From positions 35,852-99,851 of the forward strand of contig JAQDPW010000002.1 of the NCBI GenBank assembly GCA_027659245.1: 64,000 nt of DNA, read 5' to 3'. Shown one piece after another: positions 27,681-36,320 of the stretch (the first letter of the stretch is position 1; each line of letters begins with the position of its first letter). The notes under the pieces are model-generated. The model was not told the origin of the DNA. It ran no database searches and was given only the letters and a program-made list of their open reading frames with translations. Position numbers and translations under genes: made by a program. Source of the DNA: Streptococcaceae bacterium AM104-57 (GTDB taxonomy: Bacteria > Bacillota > Bacilli > Lactobacillales > Streptococcaceae).

Positions 27681-28922
27681 ATGAAAATCAGCATTGAAAA
27701 AATTGGAAAAATTCACCACTCAGATATAATAATTGACGGGCTTACTATTATCGCTGGTAAAAACTCAACAGGAAAAAGCACAGTAAGCAAATCATTATTC
27801 GCTATCTTTAATTCATTTTTTAAAATTACACAGACGTATAGATCATATAAAGAACGAGCAATTAAAAGTAAAATATTAGATCTAGATAATTATTTGGACA
27901 TTTTCTTTTTTAACGAAAATCCTATAGACCTTAATATAGTTGTTTTAAAACTTATTTCAGCTCAGACAGAAGAAGATATTAAAAAAGTTTTTAACCTATA
28001 TAGTTTAAATGAACAATTGTCTGAATCAAATTTTCAAAAGTTGATTTTGGATATATATAAAATAAACCAATCAACAATGCAACAGATGCTGTTCGAAGAA
28101 ACCAATAATTATTTCGAATCAGAATTTTCATCTAACATAAATAATGTAAATTCTAAACATGAGATTGGTTCGATAAAGCTAAAAATTAAAGATGAACAGA
28201 TTGAAACTTATTTCCAAAATGACAAACTTATTAACATACCAAACTTTTTTAGTCTAAACTTTAAGCCAATTTATATTGACGATCCATTTATAATAGATAC
28301 AATCAATCAAACAGATTTTAGAATGTTTAGAAGCGATTCAGAAACCAATCGAACTCATAGACAGGTTATTTTGAGCCAGTATAATAAGAAAGAATCAGAG
28401 AATCCAATAGATAAAATTATTATCAAAGAAGACATTCAAATTATTTATGATAAAATTGAAAAGATATTAGATGAAAATAGCACTGGCATTATATACTCAT
28501 ATAACAGAGGTAATGAAGATAAAAAAGTGTTAAGTATAGATAATCTATCCTCGGGTATGAAAACTTTTTATTTATTAAAGAAATTGATAGAAAATGGTAC
28601 AATTGAACCAAACTCACCAGTAATTCTAGATGAACCAGAAGTTCATCTACATCCTGAATGGCAACTAGTTTTAGCTGAGATCATAGTATTAATGCAAAAA
28701 TATATGAATCTAAATTTCCTTATAAATTCACACAGTCCATATTTTGTAAGAGCAATTGAAGTTTACTCGACAAAATATGCAATTGATTCCAAAACTAAAT
28801 ATTATTTAGCGAAGATAGAAAATGATTTATCGGAATTTGAAGATGTTACTGGAAATGTTTCAGAGATTTATAAAATATTAGCAGAGCCATTTCAGAAAAT
28901 TGAAAATGAGAGATTTATTTAA
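27681..28922 (+). CDS. AAA/ABC-type (SMC/OLD-like) ATPase of a two-gene accessory module
   Basis: 413-residue ATPase of the AAA_15/AAA_21 (OLD-, RecF- and SMC-like) group. Walker A IIAGKNSTGKST spans residues 23-34, the ABC-type signature LSSGMKTF 289-296, Walker B VILDEPEVHLHP 314-325 and the switch NSHSP 349-353. The insert between (about 45-285) is Asn/Ile/Lys-rich and unlike anything I recognise. No TOPRIM or HNH domain follows. ATG 27681 is favoured over 27669 because GGAG at 27671-27674 fits only it. The partner gene starts 3 bases after the stop. Function in phage defence is inference from architecture and location. Confidence 0.85.
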   Translation: MKISIEKIGKIHHSDIIIDGLTIIAGKNSTGKSTVSKSLFAIFNSFFKITQTYRSYKERAIKSKILDLDNYLDIFFFNENPIDLNIVVLKLISAQTEEDIKKVFNLYSLNEQLSESNFQKLILDIYKINQSTMQQMLFEETNNYFESEFSSNINNVNSKHEIGSIKLKIKDEQIETYFQNDKLINIPNFFSLNFKPIYIDDPFIIDTINQTDFRMFRSDSETNRTHRQVILSQYNKKESENPIDKIIIKEDIQIIYDKIEKILDENSTGIIYSYNRGNEDKKVLSIDNLSSGMKTFYLLKKLIENGTIEPNSPVILDEPEVHLHPEWQLVLAEIIVLMQKYMNLNFLINSHSPYFVRAIEVYSTKYAIDSKTKYYLAKIENDLSEFEDVTGNVSEIYKILAEPFQKIENERFI

Positions 28923-28925
28923 GTT

Positions 28926-29576
28926 ATGAAAAATTTATTAAATAATAGTATTTTTACAAATAATATTTCAAACTTCAGAGATATTTCATTTGATAGTCGT
29001 AATAATGTATATTTAATTGATGAAAATTACTCTATACATTCTAATTCTGCAATTAATTTTGATGATGTAATGAAAGAGCACGTTCGTTCTTTTGGAATTA
29101 CAGATAAAAGCTTAAAGTCAGTAGATTCAGTGATTTTTTCAGAGAAATTAAATAAAATTTTTTTTATTGAGTTTAAAAATGGTAGAATTGAAGTTCCAGA
29201 AAGAAATCAAAGCGGTAATCATCAAAGACGCAGAATAAATCGTTTAAACATTGAAATTGCAAAATTAAAATTAGAACTTATCAGGACAAAAGTTAAAGAT
29301 TCAATAACTGCATGTTGTGAAATTTTTTCTAAAAATCCCGAATTTTTTAGAGAAAATTGTTATTTTATTCTAGTATATAATGAAGATAAAAATAGTTGTA
29401 TTATACCTGATAGTCTAGATAATCCCGGTTTTACTAGTCTACTTCAAAGTTTTTCACAAATTAGTCAAACTCGTTTTCATAATTTTGGAATGGATGTTTT
29501 AGAAAAATTGTGTGTAGATGAAGTTAGAACCTTTACACCGAAGGAATTCGAAGATTTTATTATTAATTATTCATAA
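28926..29576 (+). CDS. PD-(D/E)XK-like partner protein of the ATPase module
   Basis: 216-residue protein with no named family that I recognise. Residues 66-86 look like a restriction-endonuclease-fold core: Asp67 in SVDSVIF, a turn, then IFFIEFKNG with Glu82 and Lys84, that is D-X14-E-X-K. A basic, probably helical segment follows (HQRRRINRLNIEIAKLK, about 99-115). The gene lies 3 bases after the ATPase stop, so the two are surely co-translated. The composition is very A/T-rich. A nuclease role is inferred from the motif alone; a plain ligand- or nucleic-acid-binding protein is the alternative. Confidence 0.65.
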   Translation: MKNLLNNSIFTNNISNFRDISFDSRNNVYLIDENYSIHSNSAINFDDVMKEHVRSFGITDKSLKSVDSVIFSEKLNKIFFIEFKNGRIEVPERNQSGNHQRRRINRLNIEIAKLKLELIRTKVKDSITACCEIFSKNPEFFRENCYFILVYNEDKNSCIIPDSLDNPGFTSLLQSFSQISQTRFHNFGMDVLEKLCVDEVRTFTPKEFEDFIINYS

Positions 29577-29616
29577 TATAAATTCGATAAATTTTTTCAA
29601 ATTATGTCCAATAAAG

Positions 29617-29897
29617 TTTGTCTCTTTGTCAACTGTAGTGGGTGGAAGAAAAGCTAAGATCTGGAGAGGACGATCGTTGTCCTCTCTATTTTTATATTCA
29701 GAGCGATTAAAATCCGTTTCTTAAAGTTGTCAAAGTTTAGAAAAGCAAAGGCATTACGCCTGATGAGTTTAATGAGATTATTAGTCGCTTCCAATTTTGC
29801 GTTGGAATAAAGTAATCGAAGGGCGTTGACAATCTTGGTCTTTGTCCTTTAGAAAAGTTTTAAAGACAGTCTGCATGATTGATTGTTTGAATTAGTG
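29617..29897 (-). pseudogene. Remnant of an ISL3-family (IS1167-like) insertion sequence
   Basis: The plus-strand end CTCTTTGTCAACTGTAGTGG (29622-29641) matches the terminal inverted repeat I know from IS1167-type elements. Read on the - strand, 29836-29654 encodes the transposase C-terminus (NALRLLYSNAKLEATNN, then a segment ending VLSRS and a stop). Upstream, to about 29897, the homology continues in another frame (MQTVFKTFLKDKD), so there is a frameshift near 29837. The rest of the transposase is missing. It fills much of the gap before dif. Confidence 0.8.
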
Positions 29898-29931
29898 ATT
29901 GAATTTTTCATTCCACTATATCTCCTATAAC

Positions 29932-29962
29932 ATCTTTCCGAAAAACTATAATTTTCTTGAAA
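29932..29962 (+). other. dif-like chromosome dimer resolution site (difSL type)
   Basis: 31 bases beginning ATCTTTCCG, with the core AAAAACTATAA and ending TTTTCTTGAAA. This matches the single-recombinase difSL sites of streptococci and lactococci as I remember them. It lies 51 bases upstream of the xerS start codon, the conserved position. It is the recombination site used by XerS with FtsK to resolve chromosome dimers and marks the terminus. Confidence 0.85.
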
Positions 29963-30013
29963 AATATAGCTAGCTATGCTATACTACTAGTATAGAAAGA
30001 TTTGGAGAAAAAC

Positions 30014-31084
30014 ATGAAACGCAAGATCTTATTAGAACGGATTGATAAACTCAAACAAGTCATGCCTTGGTACGTCTTAGAATATTACCAATCAAAACTG
30101 GCCGTTCCATATAGTTTTACGACCTTATACGAATACTTAAAGGAATACGATCGATTTTTCACCTGGGTCTTAGAATCTGGTATATCAGATGCTGACACCA
30201 TGGCTAATATCCCTTTAGAGGTTCTAGAGCACATGACCAAGAAAGACATGGAATCCTTTATCCTTTACTTGCGTGAACGTCCTCTGCTCAATGCCAATAC
30301 GACGAAAAATGGTGTATCTCAAACAACCATTAACCGTACCCTTTCTGCACTTTCTAGTCTTTATAAGTATTTGACTGAGGAGGTTGAAAATGAACAAGGT
30401 GAACCTTATTTCTACCGCAATGTCATGAAGAAGGTTGCAACCAAGAAAAAGAAAGAAACCTTGGCTGCGCGAGCTGAAAATATCAAGCAAAAGCTATTTT
30501 TAGGTGATGAAACAGAGGGATTTTTGAATTATATAGATGAGGAATACCCTAAAACTCTCTCAAATCGAGCCTTATCGTCCTTTAACAAGAATAAGGAGCG
30601 AGATTTAGCCATCATTGCACTCCTTCTTGCCTCTGGTGTCCGTCTCTCTGAGGCAGTTAACCTGGATCTTCGAGATCTCAATCTTAAGATGATGGTGATT
30701 GACGTCACTCGAAAAGGTGGAAAAAGAGACTCAGTTAATGTTGCTGCCTTTGCTAAACCCTATTTAGAGCAATATCTTGCCATTCGTGACAAACGTTATA
30801 AGACAGAAAAGACTGATACAGCCCTCTTTCTAACTATGTATAGAGGTGTTCCAAACCGTATCGATGCTTCTAGTGTTGAAAAAATGGTCGCCAAGTATTC
30901 GGAAGACTTCAAAGTTCGGGTAACTCCCCACAAACTACGCCATACGCTTGCAACACGTCTCTATGATGCAACCAAGTCGCAGGTTTTGGTCAGCCATCAA
31001 CTGGGACATGCCAGCACACAAGTTACTGACTTGTATACCCATATTGTCAATGACGAACAAAAAAATGCTTTGGATAGCTTATGA
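30014..31084 (+). CDS. xerS: Tyrosine recombinase XerS
   Basis: 356-residue tyrosine recombinase, the single Xer protein of streptococci, which acts at difSL to resolve chromosome dimers under FtsK control. The N-terminal SAM-like core-binding domain covers about residues 15-120. The catalytic residues are visible: Arg in [12 protein letters not shown], His and Arg in [11 protein letters not shown], His in QLGHASTQ, and nucleophile Tyr341 in DLYTHIV. ATG 30014 has GGAG at 30004-30007; the TTG at 30002 is too early. It is a housekeeping recombinase, not a phage integrase. Confidence 0.96.
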   Translation: MKRKILLERIDKLKQVMPWYVLEYYQSKLAVPYSFTTLYEYLKEYDRFFTWVLESGISDADTMANIPLEVLEHMTKKDMESFILYLRERPLLNANTTKNGVSQTTINRTLSALSSLYKYLTEEVENEQGEPYFYRNVMKKVATKKKKETLAARAENIKQKLFLGDETEGFLNYIDEEYPKTLSNRALSSFNKNKERDLAIIALLLASGVRLSEAVNLDLRDLNLKMMVIDVTRKGGKRDSVNVAAFAKPYLEQYLAIRDKRYKTEKTDTALFLTMYRGVPNRIDASSVEKMVAKYSEDFKVRVTPHKLRHTLATRLYDATKSQVLVSHQLGHASTQVTDLYTHIVNDEQKNALDSL

Positions 31085-31125
31085 TTTCTAACATAATATA
31101 AATTATGTAAATAATATTCCAAAAT

Positions 31126-31152
31126 AAAGAAGTTGGGAATTCCAACTTCTTT
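31126..31152. terminator. Bidirectional terminator between xerS and lplA
   Basis: AAAGAAGTTGG at 31126-31136 pairs perfectly with CCAACTTCTTT at 31142-31152, with A-rich and T-rich flanks. It serves both convergent genes. Confidence 0.85.
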
Positions 31153-31156
31153 TTAT

Positions 31157-32146
31157 TTATTCCACCACAGCCTCAGCAATTTCTTCTGCGGTGATCCCTG
31201 CAAAGTAACGACCTAGGTTAATGGTTTGAAGGGCTTTGTGGACATCTTCACGTTCGTATTTGACACCACGAAGGACATCTTCTACTGCTGCAACATCTTC
31301 GATACCAAAGAAGTCACCATAAATCTTAATGTCTTGAATTTTTGACTCGATAACGTTAGCAAAAATTTCAACCTTACCGCTTGGGAATTTAGTTCCACGA
31401 CGGACGTTATACTCTGGTGATTTCCCATAGTTCCAGTCCCAAGTTCCAAACTTAGTTTCTTTGATGCGATTGATTTCAGCCAATTCTTCATCTGAGAATA
31501 CATACTCAGTCATCTCAGGGTATTCTTTTTTCATGTATTCCAAAAGTAAGTCACGGAATTCTTCAACAGTGATTTTTTCTGGCAATTCATCGATAATATT
31601 AGTTACACGAGCACGGACTGATTTAACTCCTTTAGACTCGAACTTATCTTTAGATACCTTAAGCGCGTTAGCAAGGACAGATAAATCAACGTCAAAAAGT
31701 AGACAACCATGGTGCATGATACGGCCATTGATATAGGCTTGGGCATTGCCACAGAATTTCTTGCCATCAATCTCTAAGTCATTACGGCCTGTAAATTCAG
31801 CTTTAACACCAAGTTGAGCTAAAGTGTTGATGACTGGAGTTGAGAAGCTCTTGAAGTCAAAGGCCTTGTTTTCATCTTCTTTAGAAATGATAGTATAGTT
31901 AAGGTTGTTCAAATCATGGTAAACAGCTCCACCACCACTGATCCGACGGACTACTTCAATACCGTTTTCGCGTACATAGTCACGGTTAATTTCTTCGACC
32001 GTGTTTTGGTGACGTCCCACAATGATTGATGGTTTGTTGATCCAAAGAAGGAAGATTTGATCTTCATCAAGAAGATGCTTAAAAGCGTACTCCTCTAAAG
32101 CAATATTAAAGGCAGTGTCGTTTGAATGATTGATAATGTATTTCAT
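31157..32146 (-). CDS. lplA: Lipoate-protein ligase
   Basis: 329-residue LplA-type enzyme. It activates free lipoate with ATP and attaches it to lysines of lipoyl domains. The family signature RRISGGGAVYHD is near residue 73, with the substrate-binding FCGNAQAY near 131. A C-terminal accessory domain (about 250-329) is present. It is the last gene of the pyruvate dehydrogenase operon, 58 bases after the E3 gene. That placement fits its role in lipoylating the domain found on E3. Confidence 0.94.
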   Translation of the reverse strand: MKYIINHSNDTAFNIALEEYAFKHLLDEDQIFLLWINKPSIIVGRHQNTVEEINRDYVRENGIEVVRRISGGGAVYHDLNNLNYTIISKEDENKAFDFKSFSTPVINTLAQLGVKAEFTGRNDLEIDGKKFCGNAQAYINGRIMHHGCLLFDVDLSVLANALKVSKDKFESKGVKSVRARVTNIIDELPEKITVEEFRDLLLEYMKKEYPEMTEYVFSDEELAEINRIKETKFGTWDWNYGKSPEYNVRRGTKFPSGKVEIFANVIESKIQDIKIYGDFFGIEDVAAVEDVLRGVKYEREDVHKALQTINLGRYFAGITAEEIAEAVVE

Positions 32147-32204
32147 AAGATACCTTCTAATACGATAGAGACTGGAAAATAATTCCAGTCTAGTCTATCT
32201 ATTT

Positions 32205-33908
32205 TTATTTTTTCTTAGGTGAATGGATAGCCATTCCAAGAACATCAGCAAATGCTTCATACATAACTTCAGAGTATGTTGGGTGTCCGTGGATTGTCTT
32301 AAGCATTTCTTCAACAGTGATTTCCATTTCGATGATACTTGACGCTTCGTTGATCAACTCTGCAGCAGCAGGACCAATGATATGAACACCAAGGATTTCA
32401 CCATATTTCTTGTCTGCAATGACTTTAACAAATCCTTGAGCAGCATCTGATGCAATTGCACGTCCGTTTGCGGCAAAGTTGAATTTACCGATTTGGACAT
32501 CATACTTTTCACGAGCTTGTTCTTCAGTCAAGCCAACTGCTGCTACTTCTGGAAGTGTATAGATAGCTGCAGGAGTCAAGTTCAATTTGGCAACAACGTG
32601 ATTTCCTTTAAGTGCATTTTCAGCCGCAACTTCACCCATACGGAAGGCAGCGTGAGCCAACATCTTAGTACCGTTGATATCACCTGGTGCATAGATACCT
32701 GGAACAGAAGTTTCCATGTATTCGTTAACCTTGATACGACCACGTTCTAATTCAAATTCAACATCACCGATACCTTCAAGGTCTGGAACACGACCGATCG
32801 AAAGAAGAGCTTTGTTTGCAATAACATCATCTTTTCCTTCAACCTTGATACGAAGTTTGCCATCTTCTTCGATGATTTCTTGAAGTTTAGTATCTGTCAA
32901 GATAGTCATACCTTTACGTTCAAGAATCAAGCGAAGGTTTTTAGAGACTTCTGCATCCATTGCTGGTACAATACGATCCATCATTTCGATAACAGTAACT
33001 TTTGAACCAAATGTCATGAAGGCTTGTCCAAGTTCGATTCCGACAACACCGCCACCAATGATCACAAGACTTTCTGGAACTTCGTTCATTTCAAGGATGT
33101 CATCACTAGTCATCACAAGAGATGATTCCATACCAGGAACGTTGATTTTACTTACTTTTGAACCACCAGCAAGGATGATCTTCTTAGTTTCAAGCAATTC
33201 AGAACCATTTACCAAGACATTCTTATCTTTAGTAATAGTACCGATACCTTTATGAACATCAACTCCATAGCTTCGAAGAAGTCCTGCAACACCACCTACA
33301 AGGGTATTGACAACTTTAGATTTTGTTTCTAAAAGTTTCTCCATATCAACTGTGAAATTAGGATTTTCAATTACGATACCACGATTTGCTGCATGACCGA
33401 TATTTTCGATAATTTCGGCGTTGTGAAGGTAAGTCTTAGTTGGGATACATCCACGGTTTAAGCATGTTCCACCAAGTTCAGATTTCTCAACAAGAGCAAC
33501 CTTACCACCTAATTGAGCTGCTTTAATAGCAGATACATAACCAGCAGGTCCACCACCAATAACAACGATATCATAAGCATCATCGCTCTTACCGTCATCG
33601 TTTGAAGCACTTGCTGCAGGTGCTGGGCTAGCTTCTGGTGCAGCTGCTCCAGCTGTTGGGATATTTTCCCCTTCTTCACCAAGATAACCGATAACTTCAG
33701 TAACAGGAACAGTCTCGCCGTCCCCTTTCAGGATAGCGATCAAGTAACCGTCTTCTTCTGCTTCCAATTCCATGCTGACTTTGTCAGTCATGATTTCCAA
33801 AAGGATTTCTCCTTCTTTTACAAATTCTCCGACTTTTTTATTCCATTGGACGATTTGTCCTTCTGTCATATCCACGCCGGCTTTTGGCATAATTACTTCT
33901 AAGGCCAT
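32205..33908 (-). CDS. pdhD: Dihydrolipoyl dehydrogenase (E3) with an N-terminal lipoyl domain
   Basis: 567-residue FAD-dependent E3 that reoxidises dihydrolipoamide with NAD+. Residues 1 to about 80 form a biotinyl/lipoyl domain, with lipoylation Lys43 in MTDKVSMELEA. A linker rich in Ala and Pro (about 85-105) leads to the E3 core. That core has the FAD site VVIGGGPAGYVSA, the redox disulphide GGTCLNRGCIPTK, the NAD site VIIGGGVVGIELG and the C-terminal active site HGHPTYSE. Having the lipoyl domain here and not on E2 is a pneumococcal-type arrangement. Confidence 0.94.
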   Translation of the reverse strand: MALEVIMPKAGVDMTEGQIVQWNKKVGEFVKEGEILLEIMTDKVSMELEAEEDGYLIAILKGDGETVPVTEVIGYLGEEGENIPTAGAAAPEASPAPAASASNDDGKSDDAYDIVVIGGGPAGYVSAIKAAQLGGKVALVEKSELGGTCLNRGCIPTKTYLHNAEIIENIGHAANRGIVIENPNFTVDMEKLLETKSKVVNTLVGGVAGLLRSYGVDVHKGIGTITKDKNVLVNGSELLETKKIILAGGSKVSKINVPGMESSLVMTSDDILEMNEVPESLVIIGGGVVGIELGQAFMTFGSKVTVIEMMDRIVPAMDAEVSKNLRLILERKGMTILTDTKLQEIIEEDGKLRIKVEGKDDVIANKALLSIGRVPDLEGIGDVEFELERGRIKVNEYMETSVPGIYAPGDINGTKMLAHAAFRMGEVAAENALKGNHVVAKLNLTPAAIYTLPEVAAVGLTEEQAREKYDVQIGKFNFAANGRAIASDAAQGFVKVIADKKYGEILGVHIIGPAAAELINEASSIIEMEITVEEMLKTIHGHPTYSEVMYEAFADVLGMAIHSPKKK

Positions 33909-33947
33909 ATCTTACTTCCTTTATCTATATTTCTAAAAATAAATTCT

Positions 33948-34991
33948 CTAAACCAACATTGAGATTGGGTTTTCAATTAAAGCTTTCAAGTCTTTCATAA
34001 ACTTAGCACCAGCCATACCATCTACGACACGGTGGTCAATTGTTAAACCAAGACTCATAATTGGACGAATCACGATTTCACCATTTACTACAACAGGTTT
34101 CTCAATTGTTGAGCTAACCCCAAGGATTGCTGAGTTCGGTTGGTTAATGATTGGACCGAATGATTGAACGCCAAACATTCCCAAGTTACTGATGGTGAAG
34201 GTTGAATTTTGCAATTCGCTAGGAGCTAGTTTACCATCCAAGGTACGTCCGATAACATCTTTGAAGGCAACTACCAACTCAGACAAACTCATTTTTTCAG
34301 CATTATAAACAACTGGCGTCATCAAACCATTATCCATTCCAACTGCCATCGCAAGGTTGACATAGTTGTGAGTGATAATTGTCTTACCATCTTCAGTTAA
34401 TGAAGCGTTGATGTATGGATGTTTCATAAGAGTCTTAACAACCGCAAGTGAAAGCAAGTCTGTAACAGTAATTTTCTTACCAGTTGCTTCCATGATTGGA
34501 TCAAGGACTTTCTTACGAAGGGCAAGCATTTCAGACATATCAACATCGTAGTTAAGCGTAAAGGTTGGGGCAGTCAAATATGACTCAACCATACGTTGAG
34601 CAATAACCTTACGCATTGGTGTCATTGGAATACGCTCGATTTCACCATAAGGAGTTACGTTATCTGGAACTTCTTCTACTTTCTCGATTTGAGCAGGTGA
34701 CTTGATTGTTTCGTTTTCAATATTTTCCGGAAGGAAAGCTAAAACATCCTTCTTCATAATCTTACCACGATGACCAGTTCCTTGGATTTCCTGCCAAGCA
34801 ATATTATGCTCTAATGCAATTCGTTTTGCGAGTGGTGAAATGCGAACCACGTTAGTGTCTTTAAATGTTTCCACGTCTTCTTTGTGGACACGACCGTTTG
34901 CGCCTGAGCCAGAAATATCGTAGAGATTAATTCCTAAATCATCCGCTAATTTTCTAGCTGCAGGAGTCGCTCTTAGCTTATCATCAGCCAT
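33948..34991 (-). CDS. pdhC: Dihydrolipoamide acetyltransferase (E2) without a lipoyl domain
   Basis: 347-residue E2 of the pyruvate dehydrogenase complex. It has no N-terminal lipoyl domain. It begins with two tandem peripheral-subunit-binding domains, at about residues 7-41 (ATPAARKLADDLGINL to GRVHKEDV) and 48-80 (ISPLAKRIALEHNIAW to GKIMKKDV). The catalytic acetyltransferase domain (about 115-347) ends with the active-site motif DHRVVDGMAGAKF. Met at 34991 was chosen over an upstream extension because GGAGAGG precedes it. The complex must use the lipoyl arm carried by E3. Confidence 0.93.
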   Translation of the reverse strand: MADDKLRATPAARKLADDLGINLYDISGSGANGRVHKEDVETFKDTNVVRISPLAKRIALEHNIAWQEIQGTGHRGKIMKKDVLAFLPENIENETIKSPAQIEKVEEVPDNVTPYGEIERIPMTPMRKVIAQRMVESYLTAPTFTLNYDVDMSEMLALRKKVLDPIMEATGKKITVTDLLSLAVVKTLMKHPYINASLTEDGKTIITHNYVNLAMAVGMDNGLMTPVVYNAEKMSLSELVVAFKDVIGRTLDGKLAPSELQNSTFTISNLGMFGVQSFGPIINQPNSAILGVSSTIEKPVVVNGEIVIRPIMSLGLTIDHRVVDGMAGAKFMKDLKALIENPISMLV

Positions 34992-35311
34992 GACCTCTCC
35001 TATTCTATTTATGATGCAAAAGGCGTTAAAAGTCAAAGTGAAAATAGGAAACTAGACGAAGAAACTTTAGTTTCTAGGAAAGTTTATCTTTTTCACACAG
35101 ACTTTAGCCCGAGTTCAACTCTACAAGTAACTTGGATACGAAACGTATCTCAAGTTACTACGGTTGCCGCTGTTAGGCGGTCAACCTAGTAGACTTACTA
35201 AGTCGTTCGTCGGTTATTATCGAACCGACTCTCTCCTGTCGCAACTTTTCAACTTACTTGGATACAAAAAGTATCTCAAATAAGTTTTATTTACATAATT
35301 TATTTTATGTA
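34992..35311 (-). other. 320-base intercistronic region rich in hairpins
   Basis: No gene. Three hairpins are clear and a fourth plausible. AGTAACTTGGATAC (35126-35139) pairs with GTATCTCAAGTTACT (35145-35159). GGTTGCCGC pairs with GCGGTCAACC at about 35162-35186. GTCGGTT pairs with AACCGAC near 35209-35229. ACTTACTTGGATAC (35252-35265) pairs with GTATCTCAAATAAGT (35271-35285). The first and last share TTGGATAC...GTATCTCAA, so they are related copies. It could stabilise, process or attenuate the mRNA between E1 beta and E2. Confidence 0.6.
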
Positions 35312-36304
35312 TTATTGTTTGTTGTGAGTTTTACGGATTGCATCTTTGATGCTTTCAACTGTTGGAATCATTGCATTTTCAAGATTTTGTGCGTAAGGCA
35401 TCGGTACATCTTCCCCTGCACAACGGCGAATAGGTGCATCTAAATAATCGAATGCTTCTGATTCTGAGATAATAGCTGAAATTTCACCGATAAAACCACT
35501 TGTCTTGTGGGCATCGTTGACAAGAACTACTTTTCCAGTCTTCTTAACTGAGTTAATGATGATGTCTTTATCAAGTGGAACCAAAGTACGTGGGTCTACT
35601 ACTTCTACTGAGATGCCTTCTTCAGCCAATTCTTCAGCAGCTTGCATGACACGACGAAGCATTTTACCGTATGTTACTACTGTTACATCAGTTCCTTCGC
35701 GTTTGATTTCTCCGACACCAAGTGGGATAGTATAGTCTGGATCAACAGGAACTTCACCTTTTTGGTTAAATTCTGATTTATATTCAAGAATGATAACAGG
35801 GTTGTTGTCACGGATAGAAGACTTAAGAAGTCCCTTCATATCAGCTGGTGTACCTGGAGCTACAACCTTCAATCCTGGGATATGAGTGAACCAAGATTCC
35901 AATGATTGTGAGTGTTGTGCTGCAGAACCTACTCCGTTACCAGCGGCACAGCGGATTGTAATTGGTACTTGACCTTTACCACCAAACATGTAACGAGTTT
36001 TAGCTGCTTGGTTGACGATATTATCCATGGCAATAACAGAAAAGTCCATGAAAGTCATGTCAACGATTGGGCGAAGTCCAGTCATAGCAGCACCAGCAGC
36101 TGCTCCAGAAATAGCTGCTTCTGAAATCGGACAGTCACGTACACGTTCTGGTCCAAATTCCTCAAGCATACCTACAGACGTACCAAAGTCTCCACCAAAG
36201 ACACCGACATCTTCACCCATCAAGAGTACATTTTCGTCGCGACTCATTTCCTCAGACATTGCAAGGATAATGGTATCGCGGAAAGACATTAATTTTGTTT
36301 CCAT
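35312..36304 (-). CDS. pdhB: Pyruvate dehydrogenase E1 component, beta subunit
   Basis: 330-residue transketolase-like beta subunit of the E1 heterotetramer (PdhB/AcoB type), which with E1 alpha decarboxylates pyruvate using thiamine diphosphate. Characteristic segments are LLMGEDVGVFGG near residue 26, CPISEAAISGAAAGAAMTG near 58 and the C-terminal EDVPMPYAQNLE. It starts 16 bases after the E1 alpha gene. The name AcoB is also used; acetoin dehydrogenase is the alternative reading, but one such complex per genome and the LplA neighbour favour pyruvate dehydrogenase. Confidence 0.92.
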   Translation of the reverse strand: METKLMSFRDTIILAMSEEMSRDENVLLMGEDVGVFGGDFGTSVGMLEEFGPERVRDCPISEAAISGAAAGAAMTGLRPIVDMTFMDFSVIAMDNIVNQAAKTRYMFGGKGQVPITIRCAAGNGVGSAAQHSQSLESWFTHIPGLKVVAPGTPADMKGLLKSSIRDNNPVIILEYKSEFNQKGEVPVDPDYTIPLGVGEIKREGTDVTVVTYGKMLRRVMQAAEELAEEGISVEVVDPRTLVPLDKDIIINSVKKTGKVVLVNDAHKTSGFIGEISAIISESEAFDYLDAPIRRCAGEDVPMPYAQNLENAMIPTVESIKDAIRKTHNKQ

Positions 36305-36320
36305 ATTTCTCTACTTCTCC

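Noticed and set aside
29518..29724. 68-codon + strand ORF running from the nuclease-like gene into the IS remnant
   Set aside because: It joins the end of one gene in another frame to IS sequence. The real signal is the - strand transposase fragment.
30014..31084. Tyrosine recombinase as a sign of a prophage or integrative element
   Set aside because: It is the housekeeping XerS with its dif site. No phage or conjugation genes are nearby.
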